A stretch of 64,000 nucleotides of DNA from Ruegeria atlantica (GCA_013032095.1 WQBJ01000012.1:1-64000); one strand, 5' to 3'; counted from the stretch's first letter, positions 11,895 through 21,720 are shown. Notes: generated from the letters alone by a model not told the origin. Program-made: numbers and translations.

Positions 11895-13937
11895 ATGACC
11901 ACCGACCCTCTTGTTGTCTTTACCCCCTCGGGCAAACGCGGGCATTTCCCCGTTGGCACCCCTGTCCTGACCGCTGCCCGGCAATTGGGCGTGGATTTGG
12001 ATTCGGTCTGCGGTGGGCGCGGGATCTGCTCAAAATGTCAGATCACGCCGAGCTATGGCGAATTCCCCAAACATGGCGTTTCAGTCTCTGAGGATGCGCT
12101 AAGCGAGTGGAACGCGGTCGAGCAGCGCTATGACGACAAACGAGGGTTGAAGCCGGGTCGACGTCTGGGCTGTCAGGCGACAGTTCAGGGCGACATCGTG
12201 ATCGACGTGCCGCCTGAAAGCCAAGTGCACCGCCAGGTCGTCCGCAAAGCCGCCGCAGCTCGCGCCATCACAATGGACCCGGCCACCCGTCTGTACTTCG
12301 TGGTTGTGGAAGAGCCCGACATGCATTCGCCCACCGGCGATCTGGAGCGTCTTGAACGCGCTCTGCGTCAGCAGTGGAACATCGAGGCCGTCACCGCCGA
12401 CCTTTCGCTGATGTCCAAACTGCAGCCGGTGCTGCGCAAGGGCAAATGGGAGGTCACAGTTGCCGTTCACAAGGGCCACAAGGACACCATTGCCCGTATC
12501 GTCGAAATCTGGCCCGGGCTGCATGAAAGCGGGTTGTACGGGCTGGCCATTGACCTCGGCTCGACCACTATCGCGGCACACCTTACCGATCTTGAGACCG
12601 GAGAAGTAAAAGCGTCCTCGGGCCTGATGAACCCTCAGATCCGTTTCGGCGAAGACCTGATGAGCCGCGTTTCGTACTCGATGATGAACCCCGGCGGGGA
12701 CCAAGAGATGACGAAAGCCGTGCGCGAGGCGATCAACGACCTAACGGTTTCGATTGCGGATGAGGCCGGAATTGACGCCGACCTGATCGTGGAAACGGTA
12801 TTCGTATGTAATCCGGTCATGCACCATTTGCTGCTGGGACTGGACCCGGTCGAATTGGGGCAGGCACCATTTGCTCTGGCAACGTCAGAAAGCGTCTCTC
12901 TGCCCGCACGTGAAATGGACCTGAATAAAATGAACCCGCGGGCGCAGGTCTATATCCTGCCATGTATCGCAGGCCACGTGGGTGCAGACTGTGCTGCGGT
13001 GGCTCTGTCCGAAGAACCCGGTAAGTCCGAGGATCTCGTGTTGATCGTGGACGTGGGTACCAATGCCGAAATCCTGCTTGGCAACACCACGCGTGTTCTG
13101 GCTTGCTCGTCGCCGACAGGTCCGGCGTTTGAGGGTGCACAGATCAGTTCCGGTCAGCGCGCGGCTCCCGGGGCCATCGAGAGAATCGAGATTGACCCCG
13201 CAACCAAAGAGCCACGCTTCCGTATTATCGGTTCAGACAAATGGTCCGACGAGGAAGGGTTCGATCAGGACGTCGCCACAACTGGTATCACCGGCATCTG
13301 CGGCTCGGGTATCATTGAAGCCGTCGCCGAAATGCGTATTGCTGGCCTGCTGGATGAAAGTGGCTTGATCGGATCGGCCGAACAAACCGGTACCGCCCGT
13401 TGTGTCCCCGAAGGACGTACGCACGCCTATCTGATCCACGATGCCAGCGCAGAGGGCGGCCCGCGCATCACCGTGACCCAGGGTGATATCCGCGCCATTC
13501 AACTGGCCAAATCGGCGCTCTACGCCGGTGCGCGCCTCTTGATGGATGAAATGGAGGTCGACAAGGTCGACCGGGTTGTTCTGGCCGGCGCGTTCGGGGC
13601 CCACATCTCGACCAAACACGCGATGGTTTTGGGCATGATCCCCGATGCACCTTTGGACAATGTCTCAAGCGCGGGCAACGCCGCCGGAACCGGTGCACGG
13701 ATCGCCCTGTGCAACATCGCCGCCCGAACTGAGATAGAACGTGTCGTGCGCGAGATCACCAAGGTCGAAACTGCCATCGAGCCCAAATTCCAAGATCACT
13801 TCGTCGCCGCCAACGCGATCCCGCACAAAACCGATCCTTTCCCGGAACTGGCTCAGGTCGTTACCCTGCCCGCGCCTTCGTTCAATACTGGCGGGGATGA
13901 GGAAAAGTCTGGCCGCCGTCGCCGCAGGAGGTCATAG
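11895..13937 (+). CDS. RACo-like ASKHA ATPase with 2Fe-2S domain (corrinoid reductive activator)
   Basis: A 680-residue protein. The N-terminal ferredoxin domain has Cys39, Cys45 and Cys48 (VCGGRGICSKCQI) and a fourth Cys in RLGCQATV. The rest matches the RACo/RamA family (DUF4445), which uses ATP to reduce Co(II) corrinoid proteins back to the active Co(I) state; the ATPase motifs are AIDLGSTTIAAHL, IVDVGTNAEILLG and VLAGAFGAHI. ATG 11895 is chosen; the longer frame to 11823 adds a tail of no known fold. The C-terminus is a run of Arg. It is followed 24 bases later by a SAM methyltransferase. The corrinoid protein it would serve is not in the window, but the methyltransferase at 18,047 is a likely partner. 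Confidence 0.85.
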   Translation: MTTDPLVVFTPSGKRGHFPVGTPVLTAARQLGVDLDSVCGGRGICSKCQITPSYGEFPKHGVSVSEDALSEWNAVEQRYDDKRGLKPGRRLGCQATVQGDIVIDVPPESQVHRQVVRKAAAARAITMDPATRLYFVVVEEPDMHSPTGDLERLERALRQQWNIEAVTADLSLMSKLQPVLRKGKWEVTVAVHKGHKDTIARIVEIWPGLHESGLYGLAIDLGSTTIAAHLTDLETGEVKASSGLMNPQIRFGEDLMSRVSYSMMNPGGDQEMTKAVREAINDLTVSIADEAGIDADLIVETVFVCNPVMHHLLLGLDPVELGQAPFALATSESVSLPAREMDLNKMNPRAQVYILPCIAGHVGADCAAVALSEEPGKSEDLVLIVDVGTNAEILLGNTTRVLACSSPTGPAFEGAQISSGQRAAPGAIERIEIDPATKEPRFRIIGSDKWSDEEGFDQDVATTGITGICGSGIIEAVAEMRIAGLLDESGLIGSAEQTGTARCVPEGRTHAYLIHDASAEGGPRITVTQGDIRAIQLAKSALYAGARLLMDEMEVDKVDRVVLAGAFGAHISTKHAMVLGMIPDAPLDNVSSAGNAAGTGARIALCNIAARTEIERVVREITKVETAIEPKFQDHFVAANAIPHKTDPFPELAQVVTLPAPSFNTGGDEEKSGRRRRRRS

Positions 13938-13961
13938 TCGCCTCATTGTTGGGAGGCATTG

Positions 13962-14819
13962 ATGGATCTGGCAAACGAAGAACAGGCGGAATACTGGGGT
14001 AACTCGGACTCCGGTACCAAGTGGCTGACCTACGAAGATCAGCTAGATCAGAATTTCGCCTCGGTTCTTGAGTTGGTTCTAAACCGCGCCGGACTATCGG
14101 AAGGTACGAATGTACTCGACATCGGCTGCGGCACGGGCGTCAGTGCCTTGGCTGCAGCTGAGCGTGTTGGGCCGGCGGGGCATGTTCTGGCAGCCGATAT
14201 CTCGCAGCCCTTCCTGGATCGCGCGCAAATTCGTGCCTCCGAAAAAGGTTTGACCAACATCCAGTTTCAATATGCGGATGCGCAGACATATACCTTTCCG
14301 CAAGATCAGATGGATGCCGCAATCTCGCGCTTTGGCGTCATGTTCTTCGAGGACTCGGTGGCTGCCTTTGCCAACATCGCGCGTGCCTTGAAACCCGGTG
14401 GAAAGATGACCTTCGCGGCTTGGGGGCCCCTAGGCGACAACCCTTGGTTCAAAGTGCCTCATTTGGCAGCGGTCAAGCGGTTGGGCCAGCCGCCGCGCGT
14501 CGACCGCTATGCACCCGGACCGCTGGCATATCACGATCTAGATCATGTCGCCGGCCTGATGGCGCAAGCCGGTCTGACCGATGTGAGCGGCGAAGCAGTG
14601 CCAATGGCGTTACCCGGTTTTGGTGGCGCCGAAGGTTCCGCGGCCCTGTGTACGCGCGTTGGCCCTGCGGCCCGCGTGATAGCACATTTTGATGGCAATG
14701 CTCAGGATGTTGAGGCCATTCAAAACAGTGTCACCGAGGATTTCCGGCGCTTCCAATCTGGAACAGATCTACGCATCCCGGCTGTTATCAATCTGTTTCA
14801 GGCACGCAGGCCCGGATAA
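13962..14819 (+). CDS. Class I SAM-dependent methyltransferase
   Basis: A 285-residue protein with SAM-binding motif I VLDIGCGTGVSALAAAE, acidic motif LAADISQP, and post-motifs QYADAQTYTF and LKPGGKMTFAAWG, as in Methyltransf_11/25 families. The start at 13962 has GGGAGG 5 bases upstream. The substrate cannot be told; its place 24 bases after the corrinoid activator suggests, but does not prove, a link with one-carbon metabolism. Confidence 0.8.
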   Translation: MDLANEEQAEYWGNSDSGTKWLTYEDQLDQNFASVLELVLNRAGLSEGTNVLDIGCGTGVSALAAAERVGPAGHVLAADISQPFLDRAQIRASEKGLTNIQFQYADAQTYTFPQDQMDAAISRFGVMFFEDSVAAFANIARALKPGGKMTFAAWGPLGDNPWFKVPHLAAVKRLGQPPRVDRYAPGPLAYHDLDHVAGLMAQAGLTDVSGEAVPMALPGFGGAEGSAALCTRVGPAARVIAHFDGNAQDVEAIQNSVTEDFRRFQSGTDLRIPAVINLFQARRPG

Positions 14820-15012
14820 AAGGATCGGAACAAGCTCACTCCGGTGATACTGCAACAGCCCTACCAATCCCCTCTCCCCGGAAGTTCTGAATATTGGGGT
14901 ACATAGCTTTTGAAAACGCTTGGCTCTTGTACGCCAAACTTTAAAAAATTCATGAATTTGTATATAATTTGTTAATAGAAGCTTTAAAGCGGACTCGTTC
15001 GCGGGACGTGTC

Positions 15013-16860
15013 ATGGGGGGCCAAAAGGCAAAATCTGTCCAATCGAATGGAAGCGAATGGCATGCCTCCATGTCGGTCGCGTTGGCGCTTGGGCTGGGCT
15101 TCTTTGTATTGACTTCCGTTGCTGGCGTATTGGGCGTGGGCTTGGTCGTTGGCTACCGAAACACTTCCGAGTTGTTAACACAAAAGGCGCAATTGATCAT
15201 TGGCGCGCAACGTCAACAGGTTGAACGCTATTTGACCGCGGCCTCAGACCAAATCGATTTCATTGCAACGCGGATTTCCACAGATGAAGTAGAGCCGGAC
15301 GGGTCCGAAGAATTCGTCAGCCTTCTGTTGGGCGCCGTTTCGGCGACCCCTCAAATTCTGCGCATTCAGTTCATAGATGGAGAACAAATCCTGACTGGCG
15401 TCGAGCGTGTTCAGGACGAAACCTTACCTATATTTTTGAAGATCGGCGATGATGTGGACTTGCTACACCTCATAAGCGACGCGATTGAAACCGGAGAGTC
15501 CCACTGGGGGCGCATTCTCTGGCGTGAAGAATATGCGCAAGCAGTGTTGAATTATCAGAAACCCGTCATTCGGCAGGGCAAAATAATCGGCGTCCTGTCC
15601 GCCTGGGTTTCTATCGTAAAACTGTCCGAGTTCTTGGCCGAACAGGAAGTGGAGTTCGGCGCAAATGTCTTCATGCTTTATGGAAAGAAGTCTGTTTTGG
15701 CGCACCCACTTATGGCGTTCGGTTACGCTGGGTTGAATCGCGCCGCCCCTCTGCCAGAGCAAAATCGGTTTTCCGATCCTATCGTAGCGGCGATGTGGCT
15801 GCCCAATGATCGTTTCAGTGTCGCCAAGTATTTTCTGACCGGAGCAAACACCCGCTTTGTTGCGTATGCCGATTGGGAGTATGTCGTTTTCTTTGATGAG
15901 CTATCTAGTTACGGCCCTCACCCCCTTACCGTTGCGACATATTTCGAAGCCCACGACATTATCGCCGAGGCAGCTCGACTGAAATGGGCCATAGTATTCT
16001 GCCTCATCATGGCAGTTCTCTCGGCGGGGATGGCTGCACTGATCGGACAAAAAATTGCGCAACCAGTTCGTCGATTGTCGGACAGCGCCAAGCGGGTTCA
16101 TGATCTGGACATATCCAACATCGCCGAAATCGAAGGCTCTTTCTTTCGCGAACTGGACGAAGCCGCGCGTTCGTACAACTTCATGCTTGATGGCCTTCGT
16201 TGGTTTGAACTCTATGTTCCCAAGCGACTGGTGCGCCAATTGATGCGCCATCATACCGGCAAACAGATCAATTCCGCACATCGCGATGTCGTCATAATGT
16301 TTACGGATATCGTCGAATTTACTGCTCTGTCCGAACACCTAACCGCGCCTCAAACAGCATTATTCTTGAACGAGCACTTTGCTGGTCTTGCCGAGTGCAT
16401 TCAACGCAATGGCGGTACCATCGACAAGTTCATCGGAGACTCGGTGATGGCGATTTGGGGGGCACTGGAGCATCAGGACGACGCGGCTGACCTGGCCTGT
16501 CATGCAGCAATCGAGATCGCGCGGTGGATCGAGGATTACAACCAGCACAGGCGACTGGATGCGGGGCTATCGTATTCGGTTAGACTGCGTATCGGGATAC
16601 ACATTGGTCGCGTGGTCGTTGGAAATATCGGAAGCGAAGGCAGATTAAGCTATACCGTTGTCGGAGACGCCGTGAATGTCGCCCAACGGCTAGAGGAAGC
16701 TGGTCGAACTCTGGGCAACATTGAAGACGAAGTGAATGTTCTGACATCCAGTTCAGTCCGCAGCGCTTTGGTTAAACCACTCGAGTTCGAACGCATTGGC
16801 GCACATAAACTTCGTGGCAGAGAGGAGTTGGTCGAAATTTATTCGCTCAGACTGCATTAG
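15013..16860 (+). CDS. Membrane-bound class III adenylate/guanylate cyclase with periplasmic sensor
   Basis: A 615-residue protein with a first membrane helix near residues 21-43, a long extracytoplasmic sensor region (about 45-320) resembling a Cache fold, a second helix near 323-345 (AIVFCLIMAVLSAGMAALIG), a HAMP linker (PVRRLSDSAKRVHDLDI) and a C-terminal cyclase domain. The metal-binding Asp residues lie in VVIMFTDIVEFTALS and DKFIGDSVMAIWGA, and the transition-state Asn/Arg lie in VVGDAVNVAQRLE. It should make cAMP (possibly cGMP) in response to an outside signal. A Crp-family regulator is encoded at 34,091, but no direct link is visible. Confidence 0.88.
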   Translation: MGGQKAKSVQSNGSEWHASMSVALALGLGFFVLTSVAGVLGVGLVVGYRNTSELLTQKAQLIIGAQRQQVERYLTAASDQIDFIATRISTDEVEPDGSEEFVSLLLGAVSATPQILRIQFIDGEQILTGVERVQDETLPIFLKIGDDVDLLHLISDAIETGESHWGRILWREEYAQAVLNYQKPVIRQGKIIGVLSAWVSIVKLSEFLAEQEVEFGANVFMLYGKKSVLAHPLMAFGYAGLNRAAPLPEQNRFSDPIVAAMWLPNDRFSVAKYFLTGANTRFVAYADWEYVVFFDELSSYGPHPLTVATYFEAHDIIAEAARLKWAIVFCLIMAVLSAGMAALIGQKIAQPVRRLSDSAKRVHDLDISNIAEIEGSFFRELDEAARSYNFMLDGLRWFELYVPKRLVRQLMRHHTGKQINSAHRDVVIMFTDIVEFTALSEHLTAPQTALFLNEHFAGLAECIQRNGGTIDKFIGDSVMAIWGALEHQDDAADLACHAAIEIARWIEDYNQHRRLDAGLSYSVRLRIGIHIGRVVVGNIGSEGRLSYTVVGDAVNVAQRLEEAGRTLGNIEDEVNVLTSSSVRSALVKPLEFERIGAHKLRGREELVEIYSLRLH

Positions 16861-16951
16861 AGAAAAAAAGCACGCCTAGATTGAAGGCCCATTCAAGGCA
16901 CCTAAGCCCGCCAATTCAACAATCAACCTTTTGCGATATTTAGAAAATCCG

Positions 16952-17025
16952 TGGAGCGGGTAGCGGGAATCGAACCCGCGCGTTCAGCTTGGGAAGCTGA
17001 CAGGCTACCATTACATCATACCCGC
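16952..17025 (-). tRNA. tRNA-Gly (anticodon CCC)
   Basis: The minus strand folds as a full cloverleaf: the acceptor GCGGGTA pairs with TACCCGC, the anticodon stem TCAGC/GCTGA holds loop TTCCCAA with anticodon CCC, and the T arm carries GGTTCGATTCC. CCA is encoded (16952-16954). Confidence 0.95.
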
Positions 17026-17089
17026 CGCGTTGCGCTGGATAGCACCGCGCGTCGATTGACTGCAAGCGCCTTTCAGCCGGGAGCAGGAA

Positions 17090-17917
17090 TTACTCGGTCC
17101 GCGCTCGCAGGCTGTCGATCAGCGACTGGTCCACATCCAAGGCTTCGCAGGCCGCATCCAACGTCTTCTTGTCCAGATGCTGCGGATTGAGGTCCATGTC
17201 TTTTGAAAACGCATCGGCAATCGCCTGCATCGCTTTGATTCTTGCATATTTCTTGTTGTTTGCCGGGATCACATGCCACGGCGCAATCTCAGTTGAGGTG
17301 CGGGCCAGCATCTCATCTACAGCAACCTCCGCTTCGTCCCACCGTTCGCGGTTGCGGAAGTCTTCATAGGTCAGCTTCCAGCGTTTCATCGGGTTGCGCA
17401 GACGTTCTGTAAACCGCTCCATCTGTTCTTCCTGAGAAATGTGGAAGAACAGCTTTACGATGCGGGTGCCGTCATCCACCAGCATGCGTTCAAAATCGTT
17501 TATTTCTTGATAGGCAGCCCGCCAACGCTCTTCCGGAGTGAACTTCTCGATCCGTTCGACCAGAACCCGCCCGTACCAACTGCGGTCAAAGGCCGAGATC
17601 GCACCCTGGGGCGGCAACCTTTCCCAAAAGCGTAACAGGTAATGGCGGTTGAGGTAGTAGTTCCGAGGGGCGCCAATGGGCCACACTTTGAAACTGCGCG
17701 GGTCCAGCGCTTGGCTGATACGCCGTATCGTGCCGCCCTTGCCCGCCGCGTCCCAGCCTTCAAAGACAAGTACGCCCTTAACTCCGTGAAACAGAAAGGC
17801 CTGCTGTATCAGCGCCAATTGCGCCTGCAATTCAGCAAGTTTTTCGAAATACGCCTGCTTGCCCAGTTTCTGGCTGAGGTCTGCGTCCGCTAGCTTCGGA
17901 GGATGATGCCGTGTCAT
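17090..17917 (-). CDS. ppk2: Polyphosphate kinase 2
   Basis: A 275-residue PPK2-family enzyme that transfers phosphate between polyphosphate and nucleotides. The Walker A is FEGWDAAGKGGTIRR, the lid/Walker B region is AFDRSWYGRVLVERIE, and conserved features RNPMKRWKLTYEDFRNRERW and VIPANNKKYARIKAM follow. The single-domain length fits class I PPK2. Whether it favours ADP or GDP cannot be told. It lies alone on the minus strand beside tRNA-Gly. Confidence 0.9.
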   Translation of the reverse strand: MTRHHPPKLADADLSQKLGKQAYFEKLAELQAQLALIQQAFLFHGVKGVLVFEGWDAAGKGGTIRRISQALDPRSFKVWPIGAPRNYYLNRHYLLRFWERLPPQGAISAFDRSWYGRVLVERIEKFTPEERWRAAYQEINDFERMLVDDGTRIVKLFFHISQEEQMERFTERLRNPMKRWKLTYEDFRNRERWDEAEVAVDEMLARTSTEIAPWHVIPANNKKYARIKAMQAIADAFSKDMDLNPQHLDKKTLDAACEALDVDQSLIDSLRARTE

Positions 17918-17997
17918 ATCTGCGCTGGTCCTTCGTCATCTGCTCCAAACAGTCTGACTTTCTGCGCAAATTCAGGCCTTGATCGGTGTCAAGAATG

Positions 17998-18024
17998 AAA
18001 AAGGCCGGACAAACTGCCCGGCCT
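17998..18024 (-). terminator. Terminator of the one-carbon operon
   Basis: A 7-bp GC stem (18002-18008 with 18018-18024) is followed by TTTTTC on the minus strand. It lies about 20 bases beyond the stop of the methyltransferase gene at 18047. Confidence 0.8.
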
Positions 18025-18046
18025 CGTCAATTTTGAGCTTTGCGGA

Positions 18047-19108
18047 TCAGGCGCGGCGACGGCGTCCACCGCCACGACGTCCACCGGCGGCGCCAGCAGC
18101 GCCTGCCTCGTCCGGCGATTTGTTGAACTTGATCCATGCCCCACCATGCGGGTCATTGTTGGTCAACAAGTTGGCGGCGCGGATGGCCTCCATTTCCTTA
18201 CCTGCGCGCGGCTTGGTCGAGCCCAGACCGAACATCTGAACAAATGCCTCGTCATCCATGCCTTCGGGCAGAATGATGCCAGCGGCAACAACCTGTTCTT
18301 TCTTCTCGGCAATCTTTTTCTGCGTAGTGGGCAGCGCCACCGGGTTCATGATCGCCGACGTCATTCCAGCACCCATGGCCATCGGCAGGAACGCGTTGTT
18401 GATGCCGTGACGGTTCGGCAGACCGAACGAGATGTTGGACGCACCACAGGTGGTGTTCACGCCCAGTTCCTCGCGCAGACGACGGACCAGAGCAAACACC
18501 TGCTGACCAGCGGTTGCCATTGCACCGATGGGCATGACCAGCGGGTCAACGACGATGTCATGCGCAGGGATGCCGAAATCGGCGGCGCGCTCAACGATCT
18601 TCTTGGCCACGTCAAAACGGACATCGGGGTCTTCCGAGATGCCGGTGTCGTCGTTCGAGATCGCCACAACCGGCACGTTGTATTTTTTGACCAGCGGCAA
18701 AACCAGTTCCAGACGCTCTTCTTCGCCAGTCACCGAGTTCAGCAGCGGACGACCTTCTGCCGCCTCAAGGCCAGCTTCCAGAGCACCCGGAACCGACGAG
18801 TCGATGCACAGCGGCACGTCGACAAGCCCCTGTACCAGATCAACGATCTTGCGCATCAGCGGCGGCTCGGTCTCGTTCGGATTGGGGTTCGAGTTGTAAA
18901 CAACGCCCGCATTGATATCCAGGACCGTTGCGCCTGCCATAACCTGCGCCAGCGCGTCTTTCTCGACGGTCGAGAAATCGCCCGCTTCAAGTTCGGCAGC
19001 CAGCTTTTTACGGCCGGTCGGGTTGATCCGCTCACCGATCACGCAGAACGGTTCGTCAAAGCCCAGGACGGCGGTTTTTGTTTTTGATTCTACGACTGTA
19101 CGGGTCAT
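18047..19108 (-). CDS. Methyltetrahydrofolate:corrinoid methyltransferase (pterin-binding)
   Basis: A 353-residue pterin-binding TIM barrel of the MetH-domain 2/AcsE/MtgA type, which moves methyl between a corrinoid protein and tetrahydrofolate. Seen are CVIGERINPTGRKKLAAELE, the DINAGVVY and LCIDSSVPGALEAGL pterin contacts, PLLNSVTGEEERL, and GASNISFGLPNRHGINNAF. The C-terminus is a Gly/Arg-rich tail, like the Arg tail of the RACo-like protein. It is last in a three-gene operon after the MetF-like gene (9-base gap) and before a terminator. A role in demethylating a quaternary amine or similar compound is likely by comparison with other Rhodobacteraceae; the donor cannot be told here. Confidence 0.85.
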   Translation of the reverse strand: MTRTVVESKTKTAVLGFDEPFCVIGERINPTGRKKLAAELEAGDFSTVEKDALAQVMAGATVLDINAGVVYNSNPNPNETEPPLMRKIVDLVQGLVDVPLCIDSSVPGALEAGLEAAEGRPLLNSVTGEEERLELVLPLVKKYNVPVVAISNDDTGISEDPDVRFDVAKKIVERAADFGIPAHDIVVDPLVMPIGAMATAGQQVFALVRRLREELGVNTTCGASNISFGLPNRHGINNAFLPMAMGAGMTSAIMNPVALPTTQKKIAEKKEQVVAAGIILPEGMDDEAFVQMFGLGSTKPRAGKEMEAIRAANLLTNNDPHGGAWIKFNKSPDEAGAAGAAGGRRGGGRRRRA

Positions 19109-19117
19109 GTCCGTTCC

Positions 19118-20044
19118 TTAGGAGTTTACAGGCTTTGCCGAAGCGCCGCCGTTATTGATCGCCCAGTTGGCGTTGGTCTTGATCCCGCCCAGCGGGAAGA
19201 AATGCACGTTGGTGATGTTGAAGTCCGGGTTGGCTGCTTTGTGGTTAGCCAGTTCGGTGACAACATCGGTTGGCTCATAGGGTAGCAGCAGCTTGGAAAC
19301 ATCCATCGCGCGTTTTTGCAGAACCTTTAGCGACGGGCCAACACCGCACGCAATAGCGAATTTGATCAGGGTCTGCAGCTTAGCCGGACCGGCGATACCG
19401 ATATGGATCGGCAGATCAATACCCGCCTCTTTCAGGCTGTCAGCCCATGCGATGATCGGTTTGGCGTCAAATGCAAACTGAGTCGCCAATGCCATCTCGG
19501 CATCGGTGGTTTCGTTAAACTTTTGCTTCCAGCGCAGAGCGTCGTCGACGTTTTTGGTCGAACCGTCCGGGTCGATGTCCTTGTTGCCCTCGGGGTGGCC
19601 TGCCACGTGCAGACGCTTGAAGCCTGCCTTGTCGAACAGACCGGTTTCCAGCAGCTGCATCGAGCTATCGAAATCGCCAAGCGGGTTCGCAACACCGCCA
19701 GCCAGCAGCAGCGCCTGATCAATGCCTGCCTCACCCTGATACATGGAAATCCAGTTTTCCAGCGTCGCCGCGTCTTTGATGATCCGCGCCGGAAAGTGCG
19801 GCATCACCGGGTAACCTTCAGCCGCGATGCGCTTGGCCGTTTTGACCATGTCCTCAATCGGCGTGCCTTCGATATGGGCGATGTAAACGCGCGTACCCTC
19901 GGGCAGCAATGCGCGGAAATCCTCGACCTTTTCGGCGGTGCGCGGCATCACCTCGATCGAATAGCCCTGCAAAAAGGCTTCGACGGTCGGATTGACTGGG
20001 CCGTTTTCGACCGCATCACGTTTCTTAAAGTTCAGCAAAGCCAT
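19118..20044 (-). CDS. Methylenetetrahydrofolate reductase-like protein
   Basis: A 308-residue protein of the MetF superfamily. It has VYIAHIEGTPIEDMVKTAKR, YPVMPHFPAR, LLAGGVANPLGDFDSSM and the later LHVAGHPEGNKDIDPDGS and PIHIGIAGPAKLQTL segments typical of the MTHFR barrel. It is a divergent form usually found with corrinoid methyltransferases, where it would run methyl-THF to methylene-THF for oxidation. ATG 20044 has GGGAGG upstream; the longer start at 20080 would overlap the preceding gene. It sits between the small 'virulence factor' gene and the methyltransferase. Confidence 0.85.
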   Translation of the reverse strand: MALLNFKKRDAVENGPVNPTVEAFLQGYSIEVMPRTAEKVEDFRALLPEGTRVYIAHIEGTPIEDMVKTAKRIAAEGYPVMPHFPARIIKDAATLENWISMYQGEAGIDQALLLAGGVANPLGDFDSSMQLLETGLFDKAGFKRLHVAGHPEGNKDIDPDGSTKNVDDALRWKQKFNETTDAEMALATQFAFDAKPIIAWADSLKEAGIDLPIHIGIAGPAKLQTLIKFAIACGVGPSLKVLQKRAMDVSKLLLPYEPTDVVTELANHKAANPDFNITNVHFFPLGGIKTNANWAINNGGASAKPVNS

Positions 20045-20070
20045 TGCGGCCTCCCATATAGATCTGGGGC

Positions 20071-20367
20071 TCATGCCCAACCGTCATTGGCGATCAGGGC
20101 CTTGATGCGATCCTGATCGTATTCCGTTTCCAGACGCACGGCCTCAGCCTCGGCAATCTCGGACGGATCGCCCTCAACTGCAAAAGGCTCGGCTTTGCGC
20201 CACTCGGCCAGGTAGGCATCGCTGTCCTTGGCATTCACCTTCATGGCAGCCCGGTCGATGGCTTGCTCGAACCGTTCCTCCAACTGCCGCTTGGCGCCAC
20301 GGCGACCTTTGCCGACGATGACTTGAGCGGGAATATCGCGCCAGTAAACGATGGTGACGTCAGGCAT
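20071..20367 (-). CDS. Small 'virulence factor' family protein (PF13769-like)
   Basis: A 98-residue protein with the motif VTIVYWRDIPAQVIVGKGR, then KRQLEERFEQAIDRAAMK and an acidic C-terminal half. It matches the poorly named 'virulence factor' family, which in alphaproteobacteria travels with MetF-like and corrinoid methyltransferase genes. It is first in the operon, 26 bases before the MetF-like gene. A structural or cofactor-handling role in the one-carbon pathway is inferred only from context. Confidence 0.75.
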   Translation of the reverse strand: MPDVTIVYWRDIPAQVIVGKGRRGAKRQLEERFEQAIDRAAMKVNAKDSDAYLAEWRKAEPFAVEGDPSEIAEAEAVRLETEYDQDRIKALIANDGWA

Positions 20368-20607
20368 TGTTGCTGATTCCTCCTAACCAGATGGGGAGTT
20401 TCTAAACTTCTATATGGGTCAAAGTCGGTCGATTTTCGACACACGACGTATTTCAAACGACCTTTTGCTTAAGACGGGATACAGGGCTTGTATCGGAAAC
20501 GCACGCAAACGCGCATATCAAAATACTCATCACTTTAATGAGCGTCTTGCACGATGGATTGGGCCGACCTATGGTCGGGGTAACTCGAAAATCGGAGGGC
20601 GTTAAAG

Positions 20608-21720
20608 ATGGCGCCCAAGCGTCCCAAAGGTGCGGGCGCGTTCCCGAAGGCGGTCGAAAGCCCCGCGCCGGCAAGACCCGATCCAGATGCATTATATGCA
20701 GCGCTGGATTTGGGAACAAATAGCTGCCGCATGTTGGTAGCCCAGCCCAAGGGCAGCGGGTTCCATGTGGTAGACAGCTTCTCCAAATCCGTGCAATTGG
20801 GCGCGGGCTTGGAACGGACCGGACGGCTGTCTCGGTCATCGATGGCGCGCACCATTCAGGCGCTGCGCATCTGTCAGCAAAAGCTTAAGCGAAATAAAGT
20901 CAAGCGGATGCGACTGGTCGCGACCGAGGCGTGTCGCCGCGCAAAGAACTCGCGTGACTTCATCCGGCAGGTGAAACGCGAGACCGGCCTGCCCCTGGAA
21001 ATCATTCAGCCCGAGGAAGAGGCCCGTTTGGCCGTGATCTCTTGCGCGCCGCTGGTATCGACCAAGACCGAACAGTTGCTGGTTGTGGATATCGGTGGAG
21101 GCTCGACCGAGTTGGTGTGGATTGACATCTCATCCGTACCCCGCCGGGACCGTCCGGCAGCGATCATGCGCTTGCACAATGGGTTCCACACAGCCGATAG
21201 CCCTTTTCCAGCAGCAAAAGTGGTGGATTGGATCAGCGTACCGCTAGGCGTTGCGACGCTTCGAGATCAGTTCCACGACGTGGAAGATGACTCGGCGCGC
21301 TTTGCACTGATGAGCTGGTTCTTCGAAGAGAATTTGGCCGATTTTGCACCTTATAAGGACGAGCAAGCCCGCGAAGGGTTCCAGATTGTCGGCACCAGCG
21401 GCACGGTGACAACGGTGGCGGCCTCGCATCTGGGGTTGAAACGTTACGACCGAACCAAGGTGGACGGTCTGCGTATGACCAGCGATCAGATTGACAAAGT
21501 CATACGGGGATACTTAGAACTCGGCCCACTGGGGCGGCGGCGAGATCCGCGTATCGGCGATGACCGGCAGGCCCTGATCATGTCCGGCTCTGCCATTCTG
21601 CAGGCATTGCTTCGATGCTGGCCCACTGACCGCCTTTCCGTGGCGGATCGTGGGCTGCGCGAAGGTTTGCTTTATGCACAAATGAGTGCGGACGGTGTAT
21701 TGGAAGACGGACCGTTCTGA
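20608..21720 (+). CDS. Ppx/GppA phosphatase family protein
   Basis: A 370-residue ASKHA-fold exopolyphosphatase/pppGpp phosphatase. The phosphate-binding loops are [14 protein letters not shown] near the N-terminus and [17 protein letters not shown] near residue 155; [15 protein letters not shown] and [13 protein letters not shown] also fit. It lacks the long C-terminal HD region of E. coli Ppx, as do most alphaproteobacterial forms. The start at 20608 follows GGAGGG. It overlaps rlmE by one base, so the two form an operon. Confidence 0.9.
   Translation: MAPKRPKGAGAFPKAVESPAPARPDPDALYAALDLGTNSCRMLVAQPKGSGFHVVDSFSKSVQLGAGLERTGRLSRSSMARTIQALRICQQKLKRNKVKRMRLVATEACRRAKNSRDFIRQVKRETGLPLEIIQPEEEARLAVISCAPLVSTKTEQLLVVDIGGGSTELVWIDISSVPRRDRPAAIMRLHNGFHTADSPFPAAKVVDWISVPLGVATLRDQFHDVEDDSARFALMSWFFEENLADFAPYKDEQAREGFQIVGTSGTVTTVAASHLGLKRYDRTKVDGLRMTSDQIDKVIRGYLELGPLGRRRDPRIGDDRQALIMSGSAILQALLRCWPTDRLSVADRGLREGLLYAQMSADGVLEDGPF

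Noticed and set aside
18146..19087. 313-residue frame antisense to the pterin methyltransferase
   Set aside because: Shadow frame; the minus strand holds a clear enzyme with a ribosome site and operon context.
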